IMG/VR virus record: IMGVR_UViG_3300023179_000236
Location: 1 to 39,749 of that record
DNA length: 39,749 bases
DNA from: a virus
Reading direction: 5' to 3' (one strand)
Shown: positions 7,523 through 15,199 of the stretch, in pieces
How positions within the stretch are numbered: the first letter of the stretch is position 1
Layout of the letters: each line of letters opens with the position of its first letter
The notes under the pieces: model-generated
What the model was told of the DNA's origin: nothing
Seen by the model: only the letters and a program-made list of their open reading frames with translations
Databases searched by the model: none
Program-made: the position numbers and the translations under genes

Positions 7523-8484
7523 CTAAACCTCGTTATAACCCTACATCTGCAATTAATTCTATTCTTTAAACTTGCGCTGGGGTCACCAGGGTACATAATA
7601 GCACCTAGGGGACTTTGAAAAGGTTGGTTCATCCCTACACCACCCTCATTAAGCCTAGGAATAGCCACATGGGATGACCTTGTGCGCCCGTCCTTGCCAG
7701 CTACCCATAATCGCTCAATATCTTGCTCTTTAACAACACCGTCATCAATCATCTGCACCCAGCCTTGCCGCTCGGACTCACTTAAAATTTGTATACCTTG
7801 CGTGCGTGCAATAGTCTCTGCCCGTAGCTTGGTAAACTTCTCTCGGTAGCGTGACACCATTTTGTTAATCACGTCATCTGGTAATGGTTGTTTTAACCTA
7901 ACCGCTTTCCTTACTGTCTTATCAAAGCGTTTATCCCTTAGCTCCCTTGATAAAGCTTGCATAGGCTCATCTTTAAGCAGGCGCTTGTAATTCTGCACAA
8001 TGTTTTCCTGTTTATCAGTTAAGCCAATTACTTCTCTGAAATCCCTAGCAATTTGTTTAGCGCCTAACCCATCTCTTATTCCTGTGTTAATCGTTTGATA
8101 AACAACATCACTCATATCACGGGTGACACCGTTTAATAACTCAACTTTTCTACTCATTAAGATGTTTTGTAGTTGAGGGTTTTGTACATCAAAGGCAATC
8201 TTAAACTCAGAGCTTCCCACCTTAAGAGGGGGGATTGAATCAATAAACTTTGCACCCGCCACGCTATAGCTACTAGCCACTGTATTGGTAAACGGCGCCA
8301 TGCCCTGCTTAACAGCAGCGTCATTTATTAACTGGGTGGCCTCATAAGTGCGCCCTTGCTCTATAAGAATAGCCAAAGCATCCACATCAATAGAAGCCTT
8401 AAGCGTGTCGATTGACTCAAGGTAAGACTTGTAAAGGCCCTTTTCAATTTTATCTAAGAGGGCTTCAAACTCCTCATTAGTCAT
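7519..8484 (-). CDS. Mu F-like minor head / head morphogenesis protein
   Basis: A 321-aa protein. The C-terminal third shows the Mu F family pattern: RAETIARTQG, RLWVAGKDGRTRSSH, FQSPLGAIMYPGDPSAS and the closing NRINCRCRVITRF with its conserved Cys pair. The N-terminal two thirds are helical and charged. Members sit inside or at the portal vertex and are needed for head assembly or DNA ejection. It lies directly between portal and protease, with a one-base overlap with the portal stop. Confidence 0.92.
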   Translation of the reverse strand: MTNEEFEALLDKIEKGLYKSYLESIDTLKASIDVDALAILIEQGRTYEATQLINDAAVKQGMAPFTNTVASSYSVAGAKFIDSIPPLKVGSSEFKIAFDVQNPQLQNILMSRKVELLNGVTRDMSDVVYQTINTGIRDGLGAKQIARDFREVIGLTDKQENIVQNYKRLLKDEPMQALSRELRDKRFDKTVRKAVRLKQPLPDDVINKMVSRYREKFTKLRAETIARTQGIQILSESERQGWVQMIDDGVVKEQDIERLWVAGKDGRTRSSHVAIPRLNEGGVGMNQPFQSPLGAIMYPGDPSASLKNRINCRCRVITRFR

Positions 8485-9791
8485 TAGTTGCCGTCCATTG
8501 AATTGCTATCAGAATGGGGTAAGCCAAGTTTATCAGCAACAAAGTCACTCACAGCAGGGTTATTTGTTAAATCTAATACACCAGCTAAGGTAAAGTTTTT
8601 AACGGCCTCACTTAACTCGGTCACATCAACATCCTGCAAGCCCACACCCTTGAGCTTAGGCATATAGGCGATATCCCAACCATTAAGTAACCAAAGCTTT
8701 TTAATTAACTGGTTGTTAAACGTGGCGGCAATGTTGTCAATGTAGCACTGTAAAGACTTATAGAACAAACCTAGCTTCACATCACCAAGGGAGTAGCTAC
8801 CACCTGAACCCTGAGAGCCAAGTTTTTGAAACTCTGCAATACATGAGCGCAAAATAGCTTCATCGTATCGGTTGATAATCTCAGTAGTGTTATTAGCTCT
8901 AGTGCCAGCCGATGCAACCAAGCTAAACTCGAACTTTCTAACATTAGTGGGCTTGCCCGTATTATCTTCATAGGTATCACTTGGCACAATGATGCCCGAT
9001 TGCTCATTTTTCTGAATCGTAGCCAGTATGCGCTTAATGGCCTCAACATAAGTTTTCTTATCAGCAGAGGCATCAGCCGCAAGGTATTCCATAGGCAATG
9101 TCATTTGAGGAATACCAGACAAGTCTCGTTGGATGCCTATAATCTCGTTTTGTTCGGCGTACTTTTTACGCAAGTAAGGGGCATAGCACGCTCTAAGAAT
9201 TGAGCGGCCTTCAGGGTTATTGCGCTTAGTAGTGGTGCGGTAATGCAAAAGCCTTGTGCTTGGAATGTCTACAATCCTAGAGTTATCGCCGCCAAAAATC
9301 TGCTGCTTAACCCCTGTGATTACATCGTCCTTTATATACCACTGTAATAATGTTTCTTGCACACGCTCATTAAGCGTTGAAATCCCTAGCTTGCCATCAG
9401 GTAGCTTTTTATAAACCACCTCGAACACGCTAAAGCCGTAAACCAGCATCGACAACGCTTCATTGATATGGTCTGCAAAGCCTGTATCCATCTCACTAAA
9501 CAAAGCATTATGCAACCAAGCGGCGTGGCCCTGCATGTCTTCGAAGTCATCCTCACAAGGCTGTATCACCCACTCAACGCCTCTAATCATGGTTTCAATT
9601 GAATAAAGCATACCCCCTATAGTAGGGTCATTATCTGCCATTTCTCTAAAATCACGGCGGCGGTATTCAGGATTTTTAAGCTTTAGTAGCAGCTCATCAT
9701 AAACATAACCCGCTTGTATATCTAAGCCACTAGCACCCACTGCTTGCGTAGGTGGTGTTTTATCTGCTTGTAGAAAATCAAAAAAGCCCAT
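8484..9791 (-). CDS. Portal protein (DUF935 / Mu gp29-like)
   Basis: A 435-aa protein following the terminase. It carries the portal-family segments NDPTIGGMLYSIETMIRG, VEWVIQP, HINEALSMLVYGFSVFEVVY, TLLQWYI and the line RLLHYRTTTKRNNPEGRSIL, all typical of DUF935/Mu gp29-type portals. The dodecameric portal forms the DNA channel at one capsid vertex and docks the terminase. It starts with a clear MGFFDFL N-terminus 3 bases after the TerL stop. Confidence 0.92.
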   Translation of the reverse strand: MGFFDFLQADKTPPTQAVGASGLDIQAGYVYDELLLKLKNPEYRRRDFREMADNDPTIGGMLYSIETMIRGVEWVIQPCEDDFEDMQGHAAWLHNALFSEMDTGFADHINEALSMLVYGFSVFEVVYKKLPDGKLGISTLNERVQETLLQWYIKDDVITGVKQQIFGGDNSRIVDIPSTRLLHYRTTTKRNNPEGRSILRACYAPYLRKKYAEQNEIIGIQRDLSGIPQMTLPMEYLAADASADKKTYVEAIKRILATIQKNEQSGIIVPSDTYEDNTGKPTNVRKFEFSLVASAGTRANNTTEIINRYDEAILRSCIAEFQKLGSQGSGGSYSLGDVKLGLFYKSLQCYIDNIAATFNNQLIKKLWLLNGWDIAYMPKLKGVGLQDVDVTELSEAVKNFTLAGVLDLTNNPAVSDFVADKLGLPHSDSNSMDGN

Positions 9792-9794
9792 ACA

Positions 9795-11267
9795 TTAAAT
9801 GATACCAAACCCACCGTCCATAACAATAGCAGCGCCCGCTTTTTGTTCAATCCGTGCTTTTAAATAAGATAACGCTTGCGTGGTAGCGTCCACTTGGTCA
9901 TCGTGTTTTGATGCTGGAAACATCGTTAGTTCACCCACATAATCAGCAACCCATGAGCGCCCTTCAGGTACAAACACTTTGCCCGCTTCAAATAAAGGTG
10001 AGACAAGATTAACCCGTTCTACCTTAGAGTGGCCCATGCTTTTACCTGGGGTCATAGGCAATACTGGCATACTAGTGGAGCGCTTAAAATCTTGCAATAA
10101 TTGCTGCCCGCTTGCTTTATCCTCTATTAACACAGCGGTTGAGGGATTAGCCTCATAATGCGTTTGCACCAGTCGTTTCAATTCAGGGTATTCCATCTTG
10201 CGCTTGATATTTTCAACTAAGTAATAGCCGTTAGCACATTCTGCCCACAATTGCCCACAACTAAAGTCATTGTGCTGGCCCTCTTTTATAGCGGTATCCC
10301 ATGACCACACATAGCGCTTAACAACAGGAAGCTCATTATAGTATTGCAACCAAGCTACCTTAATTAAACTACCCTCTGCTGGTGCTGGTCGTTGCTGCAA
10401 CTGCCCTGCTATACCGTATGACCCTAGTTGCAATTTAAGCTTGTTAATCTCCTCTAAGCCCTCACGTGCTGGCCATAACAACTCACCTTCCTCTGTGCGG
10501 GGGTCAGTAAACCCTAAAGAAGATACACACGGGGTCGGGTGGTTTAACTCATATTCTTGTGGGAAGCAAAGCACATCCCAATGCACGCCCTTACTTATTT
10601 GTGACTCGTAAATGTGCCCCACAAGGTCATTAACGTGCAAACGCTGCATAATCACCACAAAAGCGCCTGTTTTCTTATCGTTTAAACGAGTGCTTAACGT
10701 GTTATCCCAATACTCTACAGCGCCCTCTAATTTTAAGAGGCTTGAAGCGTCAGAGGCATTTAAAGGGTCATCCACCACGATTATATCGCCACCTTCACCA
10801 GTAGTTGCGCTACCCGTGGAGATTGCCAGCCTATAGCCTGTCTTGTCGTTTTCAAAGCGCATCTTTTGGTTTTGGTCAGAGCTTAATTGATAGAGATTAC
10901 CCCAACGCTCCTTATACCAATGGGAATCAATAAGCCGCCTACACTTAACAGAGTCACGCACAGTCAACCCTTGCGCATACGTTGAAAACATCCACTTAGT
11001 AGTGGGTTTGAACGTCCACACCCACGCAGGCCACAACACAGATACCAATAAAGATTTCATGTGCCTTGGGGGGATGTTGATAATCAGGCGTTTAATCTCG
11101 CCACGGCTTACAGCTTCTAAGTGGTCACAAATAGCGTTAATGTGCCAGTTTTCTTTAAAATCTACACCTGGCTCTATAACGTGCCATGCTTGTTTCACAA
11201 AATTAGAGAAGTTTTGACACTCTCTACGGCTTAACTCTAACTCTACGTCTTTAAGGGTTGGCAACAT
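9795..11267 (-). CDS. terL: Terminase large subunit
   Basis: A 490-aa protein counted from the ATG at 11267; a longer GTG start at 11279 lies deeper inside TerS. ATPase part: Walker A-like PPRHMKS at about residues 66-72, an adenine-binding region around TYAQGLTVRD, Walker B IIVVDDP at 162-168. RNase H-like nuclease part: acidic residues in WSWDTAIKEG (D324), IEDKASG (E382/D383) and KHDDQVDA (D456/D457). It packages DNA into proheads and cuts concatemers. It overlaps the TerS gene by 17 bases. Confidence 0.96.
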   Translation of the reverse strand: MLPTLKDVELELSRRECQNFSNFVKQAWHVIEPGVDFKENWHINAICDHLEAVSRGEIKRLIINIPPRHMKSLLVSVLWPAWVWTFKPTTKWMFSTYAQGLTVRDSVKCRRLIDSHWYKERWGNLYQLSSDQNQKMRFENDKTGYRLAISTGSATTGEGGDIIVVDDPLNASDASSLLKLEGAVEYWDNTLSTRLNDKKTGAFVVIMQRLHVNDLVGHIYESQISKGVHWDVLCFPQEYELNHPTPCVSSLGFTDPRTEEGELLWPAREGLEEINKLKLQLGSYGIAGQLQQRPAPAEGSLIKVAWLQYYNELPVVKRYVWSWDTAIKEGQHNDFSCGQLWAECANGYYLVENIKRKMEYPELKRLVQTHYEANPSTAVLIEDKASGQQLLQDFKRSTSMPVLPMTPGKSMGHSKVERVNLVSPLFEAGKVFVPEGRSWVADYVGELTMFPASKHDDQVDATTQALSYLKARIEQKAGAAIVMDGGFGII

Positions 11268-11649
11268 CAGGCGCAACACTTGCCTTAACCATTAACGCTT
11301 GAAAAGTTTTCAACTCCTCATTAGTTAGCTTGCTTAAATCAAACTGGCCGCCATTTATAAACCCACTATGCTCAATCTTTTGTTTTTCACTAAATCCAGC
11401 CCGTGTTTTAAGCCAAAATATCTGGGCTGTGGTGTCTCCTAATTTAGCCTTATTATAAAGCGAGTTTGCAATAACAGCGTTTGCTTTTATACGGCCTTCC
11501 TCTAGCTCAACCTTGTAGTACTTTGTCAACGTATCGGACGATATACCAAGTAAAATAGCAATATCCTCATAACGAGTACCCATAGCAGAATGAGATTCAA
11601 CAAGTTTTAAATGCTCTTCTGTGCGCTCATAAGGTACACCGCTAGTCAT
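11251..11649 (-). CDS. terS: Terminase small subunit
   Basis: A 132-aa protein directly upstream of TerL. It has an N-terminal helix-turn-helix (about residues 20-55: MGTRYEDIAILLGISSDTLTK), the helix pattern NSLYNKAKLGDTTAQIFWLKTRAGF, which is highly typical of phage small terminases of this group, and a short C-terminal tail. TerS recognises viral DNA and recruits it to TerL. The start overlaps the stop of the ParB-like gene by 8 bases (ATGACTAG). Confidence 0.9.
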   Translation of the reverse strand: MTSGVPYERTEEHLKLVESHSAMGTRYEDIAILLGISSDTLTKYYKVELEEGRIKANAVIANSLYNKAKLGDTTAQIFWLKTRAGFSEKQKIEHSGFINGGQFDLSKLTNEELKTFQALMVKASVAPDVANP

Positions 11650-12235
11650 TGATTAACTCCGCCTTTTGGCCGTCCATAAGCTTTTCAACATCAGTAATAC
11701 TTGTAGCATCCCCGCACATTAACCTGTGATTGCCCAACTGGTAAACATCACCCAACTTACTAACAGCCTCTTTGGGTGGTTCTGGCACATCATCCTCATC
11801 CGTTAAAGGCTCTAACACCTCAACAGCCAACGGCTCAAAGTCTAAGTTAATAGAGTCGCTTATAGCGTCATAATCAATATCATCTATAAATAAATCGAAA
11901 CTTTCCTGTGTAATATCGCCATGCCTTGACGATGCCATTAAAACAAGCTGTTTATCGGCTTCCATATCAGTTGCCCTAATAGAAACAATAGGCAAACTTG
12001 GTATTAACTCACCCTCAGCCTCAAGCTCTAATAACGCCTTAACACGCCCAGCGCCATCAATAATATAATCATTCCCAGCCCAAACAAAGAAAGGGAAACA
12101 AAACCCTTGCTTCTTTATAGCAGTCTTTAATACCTTAACATCCCTATCATCTACAGGTTTTAAATCATTAGCCTTTAGGGCTTTAATCTTATCCCAAGCC
12201 AACACATCACAACCAGTAACCCTAACGTTTATCAT
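11642..12235 (-). CDS. ParB-like nuclease-domain protein, truncated ParB/DNA methyltransferase
   Basis: A 197-aa protein. The N-terminal part (about residues 15-100) is a ParB/Sulfiredoxin-like domain (LKPVDDRDVKVLKTAIKKQG, DYIIDGAGRVKALLELE). The C-terminal segment LGDVYQLGNHRLMCGDAT and the end EKLMDGQKAELIND match the linker that normally leads into the DPPY motif of ParB-methyltransferase fusion proteins common next to phage terminases. The gene ends just where the catalytic motif (NDPPY) should begin, so no methyltransferase domain is left. It may still bind or nick DNA, or be a leftover of a module exchange at the TerS boundary. Confidence 0.85.
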   Translation of the reverse strand: MINVRVTGCDVLAWDKIKALKANDLKPVDDRDVKVLKTAIKKQGFCFPFFVWAGNDYIIDGAGRVKALLELEAEGELIPSLPIVSIRATDMEADKQLVLMASSRHGDITQESFDLFIDDIDYDAISDSINLDFEPLAVEVLEPLTDEDDVPEPPKEAVSKLGDVYQLGNHRLMCGDATSITDVEKLMDGQKAELIND

Positions 12236-12281
12236 AAACCTTTTATAACTCCGATTTTACCTAACTAAAATATATCACAGT

Positions 12282-12857
12282 TTAATAAATACGTTTGTAG
12301 TAATGTTTTAAGCTAAAGTAAGGCAGTGGCCACTCCTCTGCTACATCAGGATTAGTTTGATAGCACTGCATCTCTGGGGCGCAATTAGCTAGAAACTCTT
12401 TACAGCGGTCATTTAAAACAGCGTCTGCCACGTCCTCAGTATCTATAGTGCCGTCGTAATGGTCAAAGCGTTGTTTAGAGTGGTCAATACCTATGAGTAA
12501 ACACTCATCAAAACCCTGCAATAAAGCCCAATTAACCGCGCAGGTCACAGTAAAGAAAGCATAGTGAAGCAATAGAACCTGTTTCTTACTCGTAAGCTTC
12601 ATATACTTTTGCTTTATGGGTTCACTATCTGGGGTGAACTTAAAGTAGGTTGTTTTTTCGCACCCATCAACCCACCATGGCAGATATATCTTAGTGTTAC
12701 CCTTAACAGGGTAGTGGAAGTCACAAGAAAATAGGTAATCGGTTTCAAAATCTATACCAGCGTTATTGATTCCAATAGTGGTGTAATCCTGTTTAATGGC
12801 TTCAATGTCTACTTTATTAACAAAAGGGCTACGCCCTATAATTGCAACTTTACTCAT
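12282..12857 (-). CDS. Unknown protein with a Rossmann-like N-terminus
   Basis: A 191-aa protein starting KVAIIGRSPFVNKVD, then YTTIGINNAG and DYLFSCDFHY. These strands, with a small-residue loop after the first one, suggest a nucleotide-binding Rossmann-like fold. The later segment GFDECLLIGIDHSKQRFDHYDG has a conserved-looking GID/H pattern, as in phage proteins annotated as DUF115-like or glycosyltransferase-like. I do not recognise the family, and no reaction can be assigned. It ends the small-gene block just before the packaging module; the stop is followed by 46 non-coding bases. Confidence 0.78.
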   Translation of the reverse strand: MSKVAIIGRSPFVNKVDIEAIKQDYTTIGINNAGIDFETDYLFSCDFHYPVKGNTKIYLPWWVDGCEKTTYFKFTPDSEPIKQKYMKLTSKKQVLLLHYAFFTVTCAVNWALLQGFDECLLIGIDHSKQRFDHYDGTIDTEDVADAVLNDRCKEFLANCAPEMQCYQTNPDVAEEWPLPYFSLKHYYKRIY

Positions 12858-13089
12858 TCCTTAAAATCTCACTTACTCTTTTGGGGACTTTACCCCGCCT
12901 TCCTAACAGCTTTTTTAGTATTTCAGGCATGTGGCACTCGTCTTTTCTATTTAAAGCATTGTGCATCACGCAAAAGTCACAACCTCGTCCTTTTCTAGCA
13001 CCCTTATTGTAATTAAGACACTCATAGGCAGACTCTGTCCACTCAATGGGTGGCCCTCCTATGTCAAAAAAAGACAGTTGCTCAAACAC
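12850..13089 (-). CDS. Small Cys-rich, probably zinc-binding protein
   Basis: A 79-aa protein with cysteines at YECLN, GCDFCVMH and DECHMP. The CxxC plus C..CH spacing suggests one bound zinc. The C-terminal third is very basic (LLGRRGKVPKRVSEI), which would suit binding of nucleic acid. It overlaps the next gene by 8 bases. Function unknown. Confidence 0.72.
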   Translation of the reverse strand: MFEQLSFFDIGGPPIEWTESAYECLNYNKGARKGRGCDFCVMHNALNRKDECHMPEILKKLLGRRGKVPKRVSEILRNE

Positions 13090-13129
13090 TCAATCAAACT
13101 CTAGCTACCTCGTTTATAGTATTAATCAT

Positions 13130-13396
13130 TTATAGCTTTCGTGCAATCTTGTTTTTACGCATAAACTGGCAATTAGGACAAATACAGCCTTTAACGCCTA
13201 AAGCATGTAAATAAACATCTTTTCCCTTAATACGCTCGACACCATAATCATCATCCCCACAAAGCCAATGCACCATAAAACCAAAAATTGAAACCGTAAC
13301 TTGTGTGGCGCATCTTCTATCTACACGCTCAATTAAGTAGAGCTTTGTGTTTTCCACTAAAAGCTTTTCTATTTTGTTTTTTACAAAGTTAATCAT
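13130..13396 (-). CDS. Small unknown protein with CxC..C cluster
   Basis: An 88-aa protein, basic and beta-rich in the middle (VTVSIFGFMVHWLCGDDDYG), with a C-terminal Cys cluster CICPNCQF followed by a Lys/Arg-rich tail. This could hold a metal, although only three cysteines lie close together. It overlaps the upstream gene by 8 bases. No family recognised. Confidence 0.65.
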   Translation of the reverse strand: MINFVKNKIEKLLVENTKLYLIERVDRRCATQVTVSIFGFMVHWLCGDDDYGVERIKGKDVYLHALGVKGCICPNCQFMRKNKIARKL

Positions 13397-13658
13397 TTAA
13401 GTATTTCACCTCCCGCCCGTCCTTTAACTCATCTGGTAGCTCGCTAATTGGCCGCCAAGGGGATTTAGGGTGGGCTTTACTCAAAATCTCAACAATCTTT
13501 TCTACGCCTGCTTGTATAAAAAAATCTCTTGAAGTCAACTTAGCCTTGCCGTTACCACTTACTATTTTGGGTTTTACTGGAGAAAACCCAAGGCTCGTCA
13601 TAATCAACTCGGCAATTATTTTCAATTCCCCCGAATTCGTCGGTTTTAAATCAGTCAT
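13389..13658 (-). CDS. Small unknown protein with a DUF551-like end
   Basis: An 89-aa protein with a helical N-terminal half (GELKIIAELIMTSLG) and the C-terminal line SPWRPISELPDELKDGR. The pattern 'W.pISELP..' recalls the DUF551 family of small phage proteins, though only that short part matches. It starts 8 bases inside the end of the upstream membrane-protein gene (ATGACTGA). Function unknown. Confidence 0.7.
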   Translation of the reverse strand: MTDLKPTNSGELKIIAELIMTSLGFSPVKPKIVSGNGKAKLTSRDFFIQAGVEKIVEILSKAHPKSPWRPISELPDELKDGREVKYLND

Positions 13659-13806
13659 TTTCTTTCTCCTTAATTATTTTAATAGTAAATCCTTGAGGCC
13701 AACCTTTTTCCATCACACACAAAAAAGACAAAAACATAGCCATTATTGAAATGACAAACAGCACTATTACAATTAGTGCTAATATAGAAATAATGTTACT
13801 GTCCAT
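13651..13806 (-). CDS. Small single-pass membrane protein
   Basis: A 51-aa protein. Residues 5-30 are strongly hydrophobic (IISILALIVIVLFVISIMAM), followed by a short polar tail ending KIIKEKEND. It is likely an inner-membrane protein with one segment. A ribosome binding site (AGGAG) lies 9 bases before the start. It overlaps the next gene by 8 bases. Function unknown; membrane location in a defence-rich small-gene block would suit exclusion or lysis control, but this is a guess. Confidence 0.72.
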   Translation of the reverse strand: MDSNIISILALIVIVLFVISIMAMFLSFLCVMEKGWPQGFTIKIIKEKEND

Positions 13807-13817
13807 AATTTACGCTC

Positions 13818-13940
13818 CTATGCTAGCTCATCAAGCAGTTCTTTGTACTCATCCAAAATTTCATCTGCTAAAGCGTTTACTCGCTTAAAATCACGAACAA
13901 ACTCGATTAGTTTTTTAGCTTCAACGTCATCAACTTTCAT
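13818..13940 (-). CDS. Very small helical protein
   Basis: A 40-aa, acidic, helical protein (MKVDDVEAKKLIEFVRDF, then ILDEYKELLDELA). The start overlaps the stop of the Cys-rich gene upstream by ATGA. Heptad-like Leu/Ile spacing suggests a helix that pairs with a partner or with itself. Its tight coupling on both sides is the main support that it is real. Confidence 0.6.
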   Translation of the reverse strand: MKVDDVEAKKLIEFVRDFKRVNALADEILDEYKELLDELA

Positions 13941-14143
13941 TCTTTAGCCTCCCAAAACTTGCCAGTGGGGCCACACTTTTGTTCTCTAAAAAGCCACTCA
14001 AAAAAGCTTCTACCACGTTGGCTAGTGCAATACTCATCTAATGGGGCAGGAACAGGCCCAACCTCACGTTGACATTTATCTAAACTGGAGCGCTCACCAT
14101 ATCTAAGTTGATAGTGCTTACAATCCTTGCAAAACTTAGTCAT
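13937..14143 (-). CDS. Small Cys-rich protein, KFWEAK paralogue 2
   Basis: A 68-aa protein with N-terminal FCKDCKHY (CxxCxH), two or three further Cys (DKCQREVG, EYCTS, EQKCGP) and the C-terminus GKFWEAKE. The same head and tail (FCKDCKHW ... GKFWEAK) occur in the 84-aa protein at 17382-17636, so the two genes are paralogues with different middles. The CxxCxH plus later Cys could bind zinc. It shares a 4-base overlap with both neighbours. Function unknown. Confidence 0.8.
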   Translation of the reverse strand: MTKFCKDCKHYQLRYGERSSLDKCQREVGPVPAPLDEYCTSQRGRSFFEWLFREQKCGPTGKFWEAKE

Positions 14144-14367
14144 CTTTTAATCCCGTCCTTTAACGCCTGTCTAAACCAATCAACTCGTTGTTTATCATAA
14201 ATTGCTTGAAGTCTGTTCACTTCGGCAGCAACAATCATGCGGTTATAAATAACTGCTGGTGTGCTTATCATATTAAGCAAGTCGTCTAGTAGGCACTGGG
14301 CCTCTGCTAATGGTAAAACTGCGGGGAACTTGCTCTGTAAATCCTGCATAGCTTTGTTGTTATCCAC
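14140..14367 (-). CDS. Small helical unknown protein
   Basis: A 75-aa protein that looks helical throughout (LAEAQCLLDDLLNMIS, VIYNRMIVAAEVNRLQAIYD, VDWFRQALKDGIKR). It overlaps the neighbouring genes by 4 and 8 bases. No known motif recognised. Confidence 0.68.
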   Translation of the reverse strand: MDNNKAMQDLQSKFPAVLPLAEAQCLLDDLLNMISTPAVIYNRMIVAAEVNRLQAIYDKQRVDWFRQALKDGIKR

Positions 14368-14548
14368 GTTTCCATGCCTCCTCTGCTTTCATAAAACAAT
14401 ACACAATTGCCAAAAACCCAAAAAATACTATGAGGAATGCACTCACAATAACAAATGCAACAATCCCAAAAACCCAATAAGCTAGCCCTAACAAAGGAGC
14501 AAGCCCGAGTAAAGCCCACAACAGCGCTTTTATTTTATTTTTGTTCAT
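14360..14548 (-). CDS. Small two-segment membrane protein
   Basis: A 62-aa protein, almost entirely hydrophobic. After a basic N-terminus (MNKNKIK) come two likely membrane segments (about residues 8-30, ALLWALLGLAPLLGLAYWVF, and 31-54), then a charged end KAEEAWKRG. A second frame of similar length overlaps it at 14307-14519, but this one has the start coupled to the upstream gene and a clean basic-then-hydrophobic layout. Function unknown; too far from the lysis genes to call it a holin. Confidence 0.7.
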   Translation of the reverse strand: MNKNKIKALLWALLGLAPLLGLAYWVFGIVAFVIVSAFLIVFFGFLAIVYCFMKAEEAWKRG

Positions 14549-14723
14549 CTAAAATCACTCCTATTGCCTGCTTAATTCTATCTGCGTCTGTCTCACTTAC
14601 ACCTATCATCAACCCAATAGCGCAACCTAAACCTTGATGGTAATTAAAAGTGCAGCTAGACATTACATTAGCCAACAACTTGGCTGCTTCGTCCTTTGTG
14701 ATTTCACATCTCTGATTAGTCAT
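14535..14723 (-). CDS. Small unknown protein
   Basis: A 62-aa protein: MTNQRCEITKDEAAKLL, then a Gly-rich stretch GLGCAIGLMIGVSETDADR, then a helix to the end. Its start overlaps the stop of the preceding gene by 8 bases and its stop overlaps the next start by 14. No known motif. Confidence 0.65.
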   Translation of the reverse strand: MTNQRCEITKDEAAKLLANVMSSCTFNYHQGLGCAIGLMIGVSETDADRIKQAIGVILDEQK

Positions 14724-14877
14724 TTAATAAAATCCTCAATGCTTTATAAGATTCAGCTTCATCGTTAAAAATCATTACCCATGTGGCTGCTTGCTGTTCC
14801 TCAAACCCTAGCGTCCTTGCCCACTTAAGGTAGTCACTAACGACTTTTCTAGCCTCGTCTTTATTCATTTCAGTCAT
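14716..14877 (-). CDS. Small helical unknown protein
   Basis: A 53-aa protein, MTEMNKDEARKVVSDYLKWA then EEQQAATWVMIFNDEAES. The start ATG overlaps the upstream stop (ATGACTGA, 8 bases) and the stop overlaps the next start by 8, the coupling used throughout this block. Its N-terminal 'xKDEAxKxV' resembles the neighbour's 'TKDEAAKLL', so the two could be distant relatives. Function unknown. Confidence 0.65.
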   Translation of the reverse strand: MTEMNKDEARKVVSDYLKWARTLGFEEQQAATWVMIFNDEAESYKALRILLND

Positions 14878-15199
14878 CGCTTAGGGCCTCCAATGAAGCT
14901 CTGACGATGCAATCTTTTGCTTCTAGTAGCTTCCTCAGCCCCGCAGTTTTTTCTGCACAATTGGGGATGTTTTTATCAATAAAAGTCGCCATATCAAAAA
15001 ACACCTTAGATGTGCATTGAAGTCTCTCTGGCAAATGCTTGTATTCAAAATATTTCATCATCGTAGTTGCTCCTTTTTCTTTTTTGTAATCAATAAGCAC
15101 GTAAGTAAGTATTTGCGTAAGCTGCCTTCGCAATGCTTGCACGGCGATAGAATTTCTCATTAACTCGTCAACAATCTTCTCTATAATTGGGTCAGCCAT
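14870..15199 (-). CDS. Acb2/Tad1-like cyclic-nucleotide sponge candidate (anti-CBASS/anti-Thoeris)
   Basis: A 109-aa protein from the ATG at 15199, which overlaps the upstream stop by 8 bases. The C-terminal 63 residues have the layout of the Acb2/Tad1 hairpin family: an aromatic head KYFEYKHLPERLQ, a first helix with FFDMATFIDKNIPN, then EKTAGLRKLLEAKDCIVRA, matching the family pattern 'P..REKs.AL.kLeeA...A'. Known members bind the cyclic nucleotides or cADPR-type signals of CBASS and Thoeris and block abortive infection. The first 48 residues form a separate helical piece; a strong AAGGAG site before the Met at 15061 would allow the family part to be made alone. The assignment is from memory of the family, so moderate. 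Confidence 0.55.
   Translation of the reverse strand: MADPIIEKIVDELMRNSIAVQALRRQLTQILTYVLIDYKKEKGATTMMKYFEYKHLPERLQCTSKVFFDMATFIDKNIPNCAEKTAGLRKLLEAKDCIVRASLEALSDD

Noticed and set aside
9000-9203. Short plus-strand frame within the portal gene
   Set aside because: Shadow of the portal coding strand with no supporting signal.
14307-14519. Alternative 70-aa Cys/Trp-rich frame
   Set aside because: Overlaps the better-supported membrane protein gene (14360-14548), which has a coupled start and a plausible layout.
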